Shown: piece by piece, positions 1 through 11,000 of the stretch | How the letters are laid out: the number at the start of each line of letters is the position of its first letter | Numbering within the stretch: the stretch's first letter is position 1 | DNA from: Biscogniauxia marginata | Lineage: Eukaryota; Ascomycota; Sordariomycetes; Xylariales; Xylariaceae | DNA length: 64,000 nt | Assembly: GCA_022695795.1 (NCBI GenBank) | Contig: MU404145.1 | Span: 1-64,000 of the forward strand | Direction: 5' to 3' | The notes under the pieces: model-generated | The model's database searches: none | What the model saw: the letters and a program-made list of their open reading frames with translations, nothing else | What the model was told of the DNA's origin: nothing | Position numbers and translations under genes: made by a program

Positions 1-1562
1 CGCCGCCGCCGTCTCCCGGGATCTCGAATCGGCGGCCCGTGCCCCTTCTTCCGTCGGGCTTGGCCGGGCGCGCCCCCCCCCCCCCCCCCCCGGCCCCCCC
101 CCCCCCAAAGCCGACAAGTAGTGAATTGGGTACTAGTCTTGTTTGTGGTTAAGCAATCGTAGCGAGTGTCTGACAATCAGATGGCGAATACTGAATCTGA
201 GGGCGTCGTCCGGTCACCAGAAGGCGCAAAAGTGAATCGAATTGAATTGGACAGTGAAGATGCGATGAAAAAAGAGAGAGGGTCTGGGGGGGGATTCCGG
301 CGAGATTGGCAAGGTTGGTGTGGTTGAGTCGGGCGATTGCAGGTACCGAGTATAGTTAAGTTAGTAGTATGCATATTGCTGTGGTGCGACACAGTTGGGG
401 TACTGTAACTTAGTGAGAGTCTTCACAGGTATTCCTACCTCCGTCGTAGGCCGTTGGTGATAATAGCACTGTGGGGCAGCGGGTGGTGTACGTTGCGAGG
501 GCCGATGACGAGTGCCCAGGCGACACGCTAGTGGCCCGAGAAACGCTACAGGGGTGCTCAAAGCTTGATTCCGATCGCCCAGGCCAGTCTAAGCACCGTT
601 CCAAGGAACATCAAGCTTTTGTTAGCGGAGCTGGTCCACTGATGGGTTTCTGGGGTTTGGAAAGGTTATCGTCCGTTGTCGTCACCACCTATCCTTTTTA
701 GGTACTTTTTATCATTACCTACCTACCTAAGCTAACTAATATACCTACCTAACCTAGTTTGCTCTCCCCTAAACAATAAGGCGCCAACATAATGGGCTGC
801 ATCTTCGGTTATTTCTCTTTCCTCGAGATGTTACAATACTAATTAATATCAATTGTACCAAGATTAGCCATCACCCATTATGCGTGTCAGATTTCTATAT
901 GTGCCACACATCAGCCGTACTCTCGCATTTATGTCACGCGCGCCAGGATGAATACGACCTCCCATTAGATTACCCTCTTATCAGATGTACCTATGTACAT
1001 ACATAATACATTATTATCTCACAGACACCCCCCTGCGGTCCACATGCATCGCCACGATAGATAATACATAGAAACTAGTACGAAGCTGACAGCGACAGAG
1101 CCGATCACTCGCGTTTACTCCTAAGACACATACACAACAAGGCAGACTGTCGGGATCACCATTCATTCCGTTTGGCCGATGTTAGTTCTGACGGGGGTTC
1201 AAGATTTGAAACCGGGTTCTCTAACTGTATATTTGCAGTGTTTACTTTGGCTGAAGGGTGTATCCACACGATACAAAAACGGTAGTGTACGAAATTGATG
1301 AGGTTGGTAGAGTGCCTAGACCGTAGCTGATGTTTGTCTCGGGCCGGGTTGACAACAGCACATTGACAGAGTCCTAAGAGGACTTCTTTTTTTCTGTAAA
1401 TGCTGCATTACATCTACCGCACAATTGCATCAAAGCTCCAGTGGAATGGGGTTTAGTTACAGAAACAGATGCTCAGTAAGGCTCGACAGGGGTTTAACGT
1501 TGGGCCACGTCATTCTGTTGTATATTCAATATTATCAGCCTACTCCTTACGAGCCTCTACAA
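1..1562. other. Gene-poor left end, no gene recognised
   Basis: No reading frame here looks like a real gene: all are short, lack family motifs and overlap one another on both strands. Base composition is ordinary from about 110 onward. Around 712-755 there is a cluster of ACCTACCTA-type motifs that recurs in other spacers of this window. Positions 1450-1562 would be the 3' flank of the polygalacturonase gene on the minus strand. Confidence 0.5.
73..106. repeat. Poly-C homopolymer pair
   Basis: Nineteen C (73-91), then GG, then thirteen C (94-106), inside a GC-rich stretch of about 100 bases that changes abruptly to normal composition near 107. It is not a telomere repeat. It may be genuine low-complexity DNA or a sequencing or assembly artefact. 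Confidence 0.8.
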
Positions 1563-3287
1563 TTACTCTTGAGGCACACAATTGATCTCGAGGGTATTTT
1601 CGTCCATGTTAGTGCAGATCCATTCTGACGTCTCTCCACTAGGCGGAGAGACATTAATATTCTGCGCCTGTATATTCTTACAGACCTGCCGGAGCTAAAG
1701 TGTCAGACCAATCTTCCTGACAAGGCTAGATCGAGAAGAAGTACACCACTTACACTAGGATCACTGCAAATCAATGACCCGACCTGGGGATCATTTTTCG
1801 AAGAAGTCGTCCCGTAGAAGTCCTTGAAGTATATGTCTTGTATCACTAATGACGCCTAAAAAGGTCGTTAGCTTTGGCTCTCGTTCTACCTCCACCTATA
1901 TATTCTCTAGACGTTGACGAGAACGAATGTGTGCCACCTACCGCGTACATATCACAAGCTTCTTGGCTATCTGCAAAGTAGCACTGCGTAAGCTGAATAG
2001 CCCCTGTATCCCCCTGGTCAGCTATTTCACCCAAAGCCGAGAAAACAATATAAATACCTACGTACAGTCGTTATTATTATTGTTAAAGAGCTCGTACGTG
2101 ACGTTCCGGACATAACCATCTCCGCCTCCTTCCTCCGAGTTCGTCGTATTTGGGGGCACGCCGGGCCAGATTTTAATGCGGGCTCCGTCCGAGGCGTTGC
2201 TCATCGAGATATTATAGACATACAGATCCTGCACGATATCTACCTGGCCTTGATATTGCCCCAGACTACCCACTGATATCCCATGCGACCCATTGCATTG
2301 CAGGTTCTGGATCAAAACGCTCGTCGAGTTCGGCTTGAACGATACGCAGTCTTAGAACATTTAGTATCTGGGCGCGAGGTCTTTCCTAGTCAGTTGCAAG
2401 CGGACGCACCGTCATAGTTGTCAATAGTAGAGTTCTGAATGACAATATTGGTGCTCCGGTACGTGTCCCAGCCGTCGGTATTCTACCGTTCACGCAAACA
2501 ATGTGCCTTCAGTAACAGAAGACTGCTTCGTGGTGGATGCGGTACTTACAGCGGGAGGCGAACTAGTATTCGTCACCTCGAGCCAGATTTTTATGTCTGT
2601 GACAAGAACATCCTCCGAGTCCATGATAACATTAAACCACATAGGCGAGTTTTTCATGTTGAGCCCGGATATTGACCCGCCGCTAAGGCCGTCCGTGCCC
2701 AGAAGGACCGGTCGGTATATCGTCTCATTCTCCCTCTTGGCATTCCACCAAGTCTGGCCGAGTCCTGGCAAACAGAAGACGTAAGACATTATGGCAGTGC
2801 TTATAAAATGCGACAATATGGGGTATATTTACATACCGTCAATGACCCCCACCCCAAGACCGTAGATATTCACGTCCTCCCCGCCAAACCGCCAGAACAG
2901 GTGTGTGTTCTGGTATGCATATTCGAACGCCGTCGTCTGCCAGTACGTGACGTCGTCGCTGAACCGCACGTTCCCCAGAATCGCAATGTCAATGCCCTTG
3001 AGGAACGTTAGGTCCACCGGCGACGCGATTGTGTACGTTGTGTTCTCAAGGAACACGACTGTGCCGCCCTCATTGCAATCCTTAGCCGCCTGCAGCAGTG
3101 CAGGCCCAGCATCTGGAGTCGTTGGGTCGACCGTGCAGATTCGCGACGCATCGCGCGGCGGACTATAGGGCAGGGGCTTCGTAGGTGTCTTGGGACCGAC
3201 GTGTAAGTCTGGACGTTGGGGCGCTACGAATGAGAGCCCTAGTCCAACGAAGCATAATGGGAAAAGAATTATGGCTTTGCAATGCAT
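1563..3287 (-). CDS. Secreted GH28 exo-polygalacturonase, seven exons
   Basis: Predicted to remove galacturonic acid units from the ends of pectin chains outside the cell. Exons on the minus strand: 3287-2837, 2764-2550, 2482-2410, 2350-2066, 2003-1942, 1855-1754, 1685-1563. They join in frame to 436 aa, the usual exo-polygalacturonase length. The start at 3287 was chosen because the protein then opens with a signal peptide ([20 protein letters not shown]); an in-frame ATG at 3326 only adds 13 polar residues. All GH28 motifs are present: NTDGWDTYR (first catalytic Asp), NYDDC (Asp pair, the second Asp codon split by an intron), [11 protein letters not shown] and ARIKIWPG. Several N-glycosylation sequons are visible. 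The six introns are 59-86 bp. The gene is intact although the RIP block begins less than 500 bp upstream. The exo rather than endo assignment rests on the NTDGWDTYR and GSHG forms and on length. Confidence 0.9.
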
Positions 3288-3765
3288 TATTAACACTTTG
3301 TTAACAGCAACACCATGACACCCCAACAGCTATGCCAACAAGCATACCGGATGATATAAAGGTAAAATAGAACTCTTATAAGTCACCGGTTGTAACAGCC
3401 CCAGTGTCGTAACCAAAGGATACCATGAGCCTTCCGGCGAAATTAGCGGAGGGTGGTATTTCCACCACTCACGCAATAAGCGAGCGAGCATTATTATCCT
3501 CGATAGGCCTACATCAAAGGCCCATAATTAGGTACTAGTTTAACAAAAAGTTTTTATACTGCCTCAGAGGGGGGTATTTTCAAATATCGAAGAACCACTC
3601 AATTCTGTGGAAATCTTTTTTAGGACACTGACTCAATTATACACAACCATGTAGCTATTAGCAGATCTATTTACTAACAAGTATTGCACGAGAGTAGGTT
3701 CGACGCATATATTAGGGGAGTATAAGCCTCTTTTTAAGTCCTAGCGATTGTCACGGCAGCGCAGG
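3288..3765. other. Promoter-side spacer of the polygalacturonase
   Basis: No gene seen. Composition is still mixed here. It separates the polygalacturonase start from the first RIP-mutated repeat and should contain that gene's promoter, but I could not assign a convincing TATA box or operator. Confidence 0.4.
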
Positions 3766-3965
3766 GGATTCAAAGCAAGGCTCGATTTCCTGGTGTATTA
3801 ACGAAAATACTAAAGGTAAAGAAAAAGGAAAGTCTAGAATGGTCGCTAAGGCCATTTTAACAGCTAAATACATTTTAGGCTTTACGCAGTCCTTATTATT
3901 TAATAATAAATATAATAACGGAGTAATTACTTATTATTTTATTGTTAAGTCGTGATATTACTTCC
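3766..3965 (+). repeat. 200-bp repeat, copy A
   Basis: Clearly matches 6896-7090 base by base apart from C-to-T/G-to-A differences. Shared landmarks are AAGGCTCGATTTC, ATTAACGAAAATACTAAA and CTAAATACATTTTA. It lies about 10 bp upstream of an LTR, and copy B also abuts an LTR. It is less mutated than copy B. Its parent element is not recognised. Confidence 0.75.
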
Positions 3966-3974
3966 TTTTAAAAG

Positions 3975-4406
3975 TGTTACGACCTACCTAGATTAAAAAG
4001 GTCTTTTAAAGCAAGGTTAGTAAACTAATAACGAAGTAACTTCAAGTAATCACCTAAGTAAACCAAAAATAAGATTTATTATAATTTAAATATAACTAAA
4101 TCACGATAAATTTATATAAAACAATTAAAAAGAATAATAAGTATTACTTTTAAGAAATAATTATATAAATAATCTAAAATTTCTTATATATTTATTTATT
4201 TATTTTTAGTTTTTTAATTATTAATTTAAAATTATAATTACTTTTTAATATTAGAATGAAAGTACTTTAAAATCTTTTTAACGAATAAAGCATAATAAAT
4301 CTTTTAAATTAACCTTAATTTATTATTACTTTTAAATCAAGAAAAACCTAGTACGTATTTACTTATAAGATTAATTAATTAAAAACATATAAAGAGGTTC
4401 GTTATA
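3975..4406 (+). repeat. Lone LTR, no target duplication
   Basis: It begins TGTTACGACC and ends GAGGTTCGTTATA. The 3' half (from about 4190) matches the 3' halves of all other LTRs in the block, including the AACCTAGTACGTATTTACTT stretch. The first half differs from them. Flanking pentamers (AAAAG before, ATTTT after) do not match, so it is not a simple solo LTR left by recombination within one element. Confidence 0.7.
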
Positions 4407-5617
4407 ATTTTAAGCTTATTTGTTTTTATGTTATTAATATTATTAATATTAACGTATTATATAAGCTCGTAAACGAAATTTTATAGTTATTACATTTCTA
4501 ACCATTAAAAATCATTTACGTCGTATCGAAATTAATTAATAATTATTATTATTTAAATCGTCTTATTTAGCTTTATACTTTAAAAATTAAACACTTTTTT
4601 TATATTAACTATTTGGTTTTTAAAAGCGTAATTTATATTACTTAATTTATTACATTTTTCGAGTTAAACCTTTTTAAAATTAAAATAAAAAATAAATAAC
4701 AAATAAAATTAATTATAACTCTTTAAAATTTAAATTATTAAATACTTTTTTTATTTATTATATAAATACGCGTATTATAACTAAATTAATTATAATATTA
4801 TTCTTTTTAATTTATAAAGTTATTTTTTATATTAAATAATTCTTTTATTTATAATTATTTATTTTTAATTTTATATTATTTATTAAAAATATAGTTTATT
4901 TTTTGAAAATAAATAATTTTATCTCGTAATAAAGATATTTTATATATTAATATTAAAATAATTTTTATAAGTTAATTATAAGTATTTATAATATTTATAA
5001 AAGAACTTTTTAATGCTTTTTAATTTTATTTATAATATAATTAAATTATAAAGATATTTCGCGAGTTATTATAAGTGTTTTAACTTTTTAAAATACTTAA
5101 TTTATATTAAGGTCGAAAAAAGGTATATATATTTTTTATATAGAAAGTAATATAATAATAACTTTTTTTAAATTAAAAAGAATTAATTTATATATTTGAA
5201 ATAATTATTATAATAATAAAAGCTTTTATAAAATTCATTAAAAAGTCTTTTTTATAATATAAATATAATAATAGTTTATTAAATCTTATAAATAATTATT
5301 ATATATTTATTTTAAGATATTAAAATATACGAAATCAAGAAGTTAAAATTTATATAACGAATAATTAAATATATAAAACATAATAATATTTTTTAAAGTT
5401 AATAAAATAATAACTCTCGTAATTTTTTTTGTTTTTTTTTATATATTTATAAAAATGTTTTATAAAGTTTATATTAAGTTTATTTATAATTTATTTATTA
5501 TTTAATATTATAATTTTACTTTTTAAGAGTAATAAGTTATCGTAATATTACTTTTTTATATTATTTATTTTAATTTTATAACGTTATTATATATTTATTA
5601 TTTATTTATTTAAAATA
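4407..5617. other. AT-rich desert with one MITE-like end
   Basis: No frame or gene. From 4452 (after a TA) the words ACGTATTATATAAGCTCGT and AAACGAAA resemble a RIP-mutated terminus of the MITE at 5618-6055, but no matching second end is visible nearby. The rest is TA-rich sequence too degraded to identify. Confidence 0.4.
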
Positions 5618-6055
5618 ACGTACCACATAAGCGAGTAGACGAAACAAGCTTGCGAACGAAATGGTTTCTTATATAAAATCGACTTTTTCGAAAATTCATA
5701 ACTTTACTTATAAAAATCGGAAAAGTCTCGAACCTTTTTTTCTAGTTATATAACTATATAGTTTAATTAAAATAAAAATCAAAAAAATTAATATTAAAAA
5801 ACACGAAAAGAAAACGCGTAAAAACTAAAATTATAACAAAACGCATAGACCTTTTTACGTATTTCTTTATATAGTTTACTTTATATTTTTTTAAATTTTA
5901 TTTTAGTTAAACTATATAGTTATATAACTAGAAAAAAAGGTTCGAGACTTTTCCGATTTTTATAAGTAAAGTTATGAATTTTCGAAAAAGTCGATTTTAT
6001 ATAAGAAACCATTTCGTTCGCGAGCTTGTTTCGTCTACTTGCTTGTGTGGTACGT
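5618..6055. mobile_element. 438-bp hairpin MITE with TA target duplication
   Basis: Terminal inverted repeats of about 160 bp run inward from ACGTACCACA at the left and TGTGGTACGT at the right. They differ at only a handful of positions and enclose an unrelated centre of about 110 bp. TA flanks both ends (5616-5617 and 6056-6057), the target duplication of Tc1/mariner-type transposons. No transposase is present, so it is non-autonomous. It retains more CG-containing words than its surroundings. Confidence 0.85.
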
Positions 6056-6057
6056 TA

Positions 6058-7093
6058 ATAACATTTTATAAGTTTTAATTAAAGATATTATTTTTAATAA
6101 AAATCGGGTTTTATTTTTATATATTTTTAATTATTAGTTAAATTTATAAACTTATTTATTTATAACTTATATAACTAGGTTTTAATTCTTTATAATTATA
6201 TATAAATAAGTAATTTAAGTTTTATATATTATTATTAAAAAAGTGTATATTTTAAACTTTATAAATATTATTTCGTTATTATTACGTATTATTTTCTCAA
6301 AGTTTTTTACGATTATCGACTTATTAAATTACGGAAAATACTCCTTTTTTAAAGTGATAAGTGCTTTAAATGACATAACCGAGAATATATTTTGTCGTGA
6401 AAATATTTTTATTAGTTTGTCGACCGCCTCGACCGCATTATTAATTAAATTTAATAAGTTTAATATATAACGAGCTCGGTTTTTCTTATTAACGAGGTTT
6501 AAGTCTTAATATTAATTAAAAGTAATAAATAAGATTTTTTCGTTTTTTTGTTTAAATTATAACGACTTTATTAAAATAAGGAATATTAAAAGATATAATA
6601 AAAATTAAAGTGTCTCTTAATAATCTAGTAAAAAACTTATTATTTAAAGGTAAAATATCGTTAATAGCATTTAACTCGAATATAATTTCGGCACGAATTA
6701 TTAAAGTTATAATAATATTTTTTTATTAATTATTATTAATAACGGTAAAAATAAATTTTAATAAGTGTTTTTAACTAAAGACCTTTATTTTATAAGCGAT
6801 TAATTTAATTTAAGTTTATTTTAATTAATAAAATATTAATAAAGCTTTTTTAAGCGGTTAAAGTGACATTTAATATTATATTATAATAATATAAAGGATT
6901 TAAAATAAGGCTCGATTTCTTAATATATTAACGAAAATACTAAAAATGAAGAAAAAGGAAAGTTTAAAATAATCGCTAAGGCTATTTAATAGCTAAATAC
7001 ATTTTAAACTTTATATAGTCCTTATTATTTAATAATGAATATAATAGCGAGGTGGTTACTTATTATTTTATTATTAAGCCATAATAGCGATGC
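6058..7093. other. AT-rich spacer with less mutated patch and repeat copy B
   Basis: Holds repeat copy B at 6896-7090. A patch at about 6330-6475 has more CG words (for example GTCGACCGCCTCGACCGC) and an open frame of 75 codons ending at 6470, with no recognisable domain. I do not call it a gene. Confidence 0.4.
6896..7090 (+). repeat. 200-bp repeat, copy B
   Basis: The more mutated partner of 3766-3965. It ends a few bases before the 5' target duplication of the outer chromovirus, so that element inserted at the edge of this repeat. Confidence 0.75.
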
Positions 7094-7098
7094 GTTAT
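7094..7098. other. Target site duplication of outer element (left)
   Basis: GTTAT immediately before the outer 5' LTR. The same five bases follow the 3' LTR at 22541-22545. Confidence 0.85.
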
Positions 7099-7512
7099 TA
7101 TTACGAATTAACAAGGATAGAAGGAATGAAGAGAGTCATGTGATTTAAGGTCACATGACTCCAGGAAGAATTCTCTATTAATCTCTTGAAAATTAAGGAG
7201 AATATTAACATTCTCTGTTAATCTCTTAAAAATTAAAGAGAATAATAAGTATTACTTTATAAAAAAGTAAATATAAGTAAATTCGAAGTTCCTTTATATT
7301 TAGTTATTTATTCGAGTTTTTTAACTATTAATTTAAGATTATAGTCACTTTTTAATATTATAATAAAAATACCTTAAAATCTCTTTAATAAATAAAGCAT
7401 TATAAATCTTTTAAATTAACCTCGATTTATTATTATTTTTAAATCTAGAAAACTTGGTACGTATTTACTTATAAAGTTAATTAATTAAAAATATATAAAG
7501 AGGTTCGTTACA
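7099..7512 (+). repeat. Outer element 5' LTR
   Basis: It begins TATTACGAATT (TG mutated to TA) and ends GAGGTTCGTTACA. Its U3 half contains an 11-bp inverted repeat GAGTCATGTGA/TCACATGACTC (7134-7162) and a 38-bp tandem duplication around ATTCTCTATTAATCTCTT. The 3' half is shared with the other LTRs. It is 414 bp, the same length as its partner. Confidence 0.88.
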
Positions 7513-7515
7513 TTT

Positions 7516-7527
7516 TAATAGCTCTTT
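7516..7527 (+). promoter_or_regulatory. Possible primer binding site, outer element
   Basis: Three bases after the LTR the sequence reads TAATAGCTCTTT, aligned with TAATAGCTCCTT in the inner element. A primer binding site normally starts TGG, and TAA is its RIP product. The priming tRNA was not identified. Confidence 0.35.
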
Positions 7528-7899
7528 AATTAATACTTAATATTAATTTAAGAAAAGGACTTTTAATTAAAACCGTCTTAAGATAAGTATACTCTTTAAA
7601 ACTAAAAAGTAATAAAAAAAGAAATAAAAATAATAATTAATAAGCTTTTAAATGAAAGCTTTAAATTCTTTTACGGCATAACAAAAAAATTTAAAAGAAT
7701 TAATACAAGAATTAATTATAATTATAATTAAAAAAAAACCTTAAAAGGACACCTTTAAAGCTTAATAAGAAGAATCGTTTAAAGAAAAAAAAAGGAAGAG
7801 AAAAAAAGCATTTAAAAAAGAAAACAAATAAATAAAATAACCTTTACCTCCTAGAAATAAATAACTAAAACCTCTTTTAAACGATAACGACTTTAGTAA

Positions 7900-9428
7900 C
7901 TTAAATGACAAAAACGACATAACGACTCTTGATATAAAAGGTTTTAAACTAATTACATTTAATAAGTATAATAAATTAAGTAATTTAAAAGGATTTTTAA
8001 TTTAAGCCGAAACCTATTTATAATTTTATTACGAAATAATTACTATTAAGAAATAAAAAGTTTTTACGATATCTTAGCTCCTCGTTAAAACTACTTTAAC
8101 TTGGTTTTAACCGGTATTAAAAAATTACTTAAATAATAAATTAAACACTTAAAAAGATATAAAGAAAGTTTTTAAAAATTATAAAAAATTTAAAAAACTA
8201 ACTTAAATTTATATTTAATAACTTAATCTTTAAATAACAAGTCGAAGCTCGACTTTATAAATTATAATAAAATAAAAAAGCTTTAAATTATGTTATTAAG
8301 TTTAAAAGACTTATAAATTAGTTATAACTATTTATTAAAAGTTTATATTATTTATTTTATTAAAAACTAAAAAACTATATAAAAAATGAATTATATAAAA
8401 TAAATTTATATAAAAAAAACTTAAAAAAGTTTAATAACTATGTTATAATAATAAGAACTTCGAATAGTACTTTAAAAAGAAAAGAACAATATAACAAAAA
8501 AACGGTAATTAATAAAAAAAGGAAATTATAAAAGTAATATTAAAACAAAAAAAGGCACTAAAACTAAGTTAAACCTTATTAAAATTAACGCTACTTAAAA
8601 GAAGTAAAAAAAGCGAAATAAATTAATTATTAAGTGTTTTAACTATAAAAAAAATATTATAAAAACGAGTATTAAAATCTTAAGAAATAAAAACTAAAAA
8701 TAAAAAGGATTTTTTAACCCGAGAAAAAAAACCTTCGAAATAAAGGTTTTTTTTAAAAATAATAAAGAAATAAACTAAGTATTTATTATCGCTATTATTA
8801 AAATAAAAAAAGATAAAGAAGTCTTTATAAAAAAGTTATAATATTTATTAAAATTATAAAAAAAAGGCTTATAAATATTATTTAAGGTTTTATTACTTAT
8901 TTATTATAATTTACAAAAGTTATAAATATTATTAAATTAATTTTAAGGACTATTTAAAGTATAATTATTTATATTTAAGGTATTTTACGTTAAAACAAGC
9001 TAAATAAAGATGTAATAAAAGCGAATTATTATATAAGTATAATATTTATAAACTAAAGTACGACTTAGGAGTTAAATTAAATTATAATAAATTATATTAA
9101 AGCTATTATAATAACGATAAATGCGAAACACATTTAAAAAAATATAACGACTTATATTAAAAGTTTTATATAAATAATAATTATAATGTTTATTAAAACC
9201 TAAATAATGCTAATTAACTTAATAAGTTATTAAATAAAAAACCTAAATTAAAGTTAAAAATGATTAAATAACTAAAAAACGAAATATTCCACCTTAATAA
9301 AAATAGAATAATAGAGTTATAAAAAGAATATATATTATTATATTAAAGCTTTTATATTAACGACGCTTATTAAGTATATAAAAGCTTTAAAGATAAAGCC
9401 GGTTACTATTTTTAAGAACTAGAAAGTG
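7900..9428 (+). pseudogene. Outer element gag and start of the extra domain, RIP-broken
   Basis: The frames align with the inner gag, with many more stops. The zinc knuckle near 8632-8685 starts KCFNY, but the His and last Cys have been lost to mutation. Sequence up to the insertion point matches the inner region at about 11470-11530 (GATAAAGCCGGTTACTATTT versus GATAAAGCCGGTTACTATCC). No function remains. Confidence 0.75.
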
Positions 9429-9433
9429 ATAAT
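9429..9433. other. Target site duplication of inner element (left)
   Basis: ATAAT directly before the inner 5' LTR, repeated at 16906-16910 after the 3' LTR. Confidence 0.88.
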
Positions 9434-9852
9434 TGTTACGGATCTCGTGTTCCCCCCCCCCCCTCTGCGTGCAGGTCACGTGAGCAAAATATGAATCAGT
9501 GAATCATGGGTGGATAAGAGTCGATTTACTGATTCAAGGTGAATCAGTGAATCATGGGTAGATAAGAAGCGATTTACTGATTTAACGAGTTTGTGTGAAG
9601 GAAGAACGAGTATAAGTAAATTGGAGTTTCCTTATGTATTTAGTTATTTATTCTCGTTTTTTAGCTATTAATTTAAGATTATAGTCACTTTTTAATACTA
9701 TAGTGAAAGTACCTTGAAACCTTTTTAACGAATAAAACATTATGAATTAATTAAACCAATCTTAACTTATTATTACTTGTAAATTAAGAAAACCTAGTAC
9801 GTATTTACTTGTGAAGTTAACTAACTAGGAATATATAGGGAGGTTTGTTACA
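9434..9852 (+). repeat. Inner element 5' LTR
   Basis: It runs from TGTTACGGATCTCG to GGTTTGTTACA, 419 bp. The U3 half includes a run of about 12 C (near 9453), a CACGTG box (9477-9482), and a 48-bp tandem duplication (9493-9540 and 9541-9586) starting GAATCAGTGAATCATGGGT. The last ~240 bp are the core shared with the other LTRs. Confidence 0.93.
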
Positions 9853-9855
9853 TTT

Positions 9856-9867
9856 TAATAGCTCCTT
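9856..9867 (+). promoter_or_regulatory. Possible primer binding site, inner element
   Basis: TAATAGCTCCTT three bases downstream of the LTR. The position fits a primer binding site whose initial TGG has become TAA. The matching tRNA was not determined. Confidence 0.35.
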
Positions 9868-10139
9868 AATTAGTGCTTAACATTGGTTTAGGAGGAGGGA
9901 CTTTCAGTCGAACAGTCCTAGGACAAGCATGCCCCTTAAGACTAGAGGGCAACAAGAAAAGAAATAAGTAGAAGAATAATAATTAACAAGCTCTTAAACG
10001 AAAGCTTTAGGTCTTTTTACGATACAACTAAAAAGTTTAAAAGAATTAATATAAGAGTCCATTATAGTTGTAGCTGAAGAAGAGTCACAAGAGGACATCT
10101 TGAAAGAAATGCCTAAGGAAAAAGATAAATAGGTAAAAT

Positions 10140-11000
10140 AACCCTAACCACCTTTAAACGATAGCGACTTTAATAACTCGAACGACGACGACAATATAAC
10201 AACCCCCGACGTGAAGGGTTTCAAACTAATTGTACCTAGTAGATATGATGGGTTAAGCGATTTAGAAGGATTTTTAATCCAGGCTGGAACCTATTTACGG
10301 TTTTATCATGGAACGATTACCATTAAGGAACAGAAGGTTTTCATGGTATCCCAACTCCTCGCCGGAACCGCTTTAACCTGGTTTTAACCAGTGTTAAAGA
10401 ATTATTTAGAGAACAGACCAAACGCCTAAAAAAACACGAAAAAAGTTTTCAAAAATTATAAGGAATTTGAAAAATAACTTAAGTTTATATTTAATAATTT
10501 AATTCTTAAGTAATAGGCCGAAGCTTGACTTTATAAACTACGACAAGATAAAAAGGTTTTAAATTACGTTATTAAGTTCAAAAAACTCGTAAGTTAATTA
10601 TAATTACTTATTAAAAGCTTATATTACTTGTTTTATTAAAGGTTAAAGAACTATATAAAGAATGAGTTATATAAAATAAACCTATATAAAGAAAGGAACC
10701 TAGGGAAGTTTAATAACTACGTTATAATGGCAATTGCCATTAATAACGAGAACTTCGAACAGTACCTTAAAAAGAAAAAGACGGTGTAACGAAGGAGTGG
10801 TGACCAGCTTAAGGAAGGAAATCACAAAAGTGGTGCCGAAACCAGAAAAAGCACGGGAATAAAATTAAATCTCATTAAAATCAACGTTATTTAAAAAAAA
10901 CAAAAAAAACGAAATAAATCAACCATTAAATGTTTTAATTATAAAAAGAAGGGACATTATAAGAACAAATGCCGAAATCTTAAGAAATAAAAACTAAAAA
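10140..11000 (+). pseudogene. Inner gag with CCHC zinc knuckle, RIP-broken
   Basis: Readable gag segments occur at about 10200-10380, including GTYLRFYHGTITIKEQ and MVSQLLAGTALTW, typical of the retrotransposon gag family. Further downstream, about 10927-10980 reads KCFNYKKKGHYKNKCRN, a CX2CX4HX4C knuckle in which the second Cys codon has become Tyr (TGT to TAT). In-frame TAA/TAG codons break the frame repeatedly. The exact start codon cannot be fixed. Gag would have formed the particle and bound RNA. Confidence 0.8.

Noticed and set aside
1..120. Telomere or subtelomere at the window start
   Set aside because: No TTAGGG repeats; only poly-C and GC-rich sequence.
6243..6470. 75-codon frame in the RIP block
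   Set aside because: Probably chance in AT-rich DNA; noted only for its locally higher CG content.
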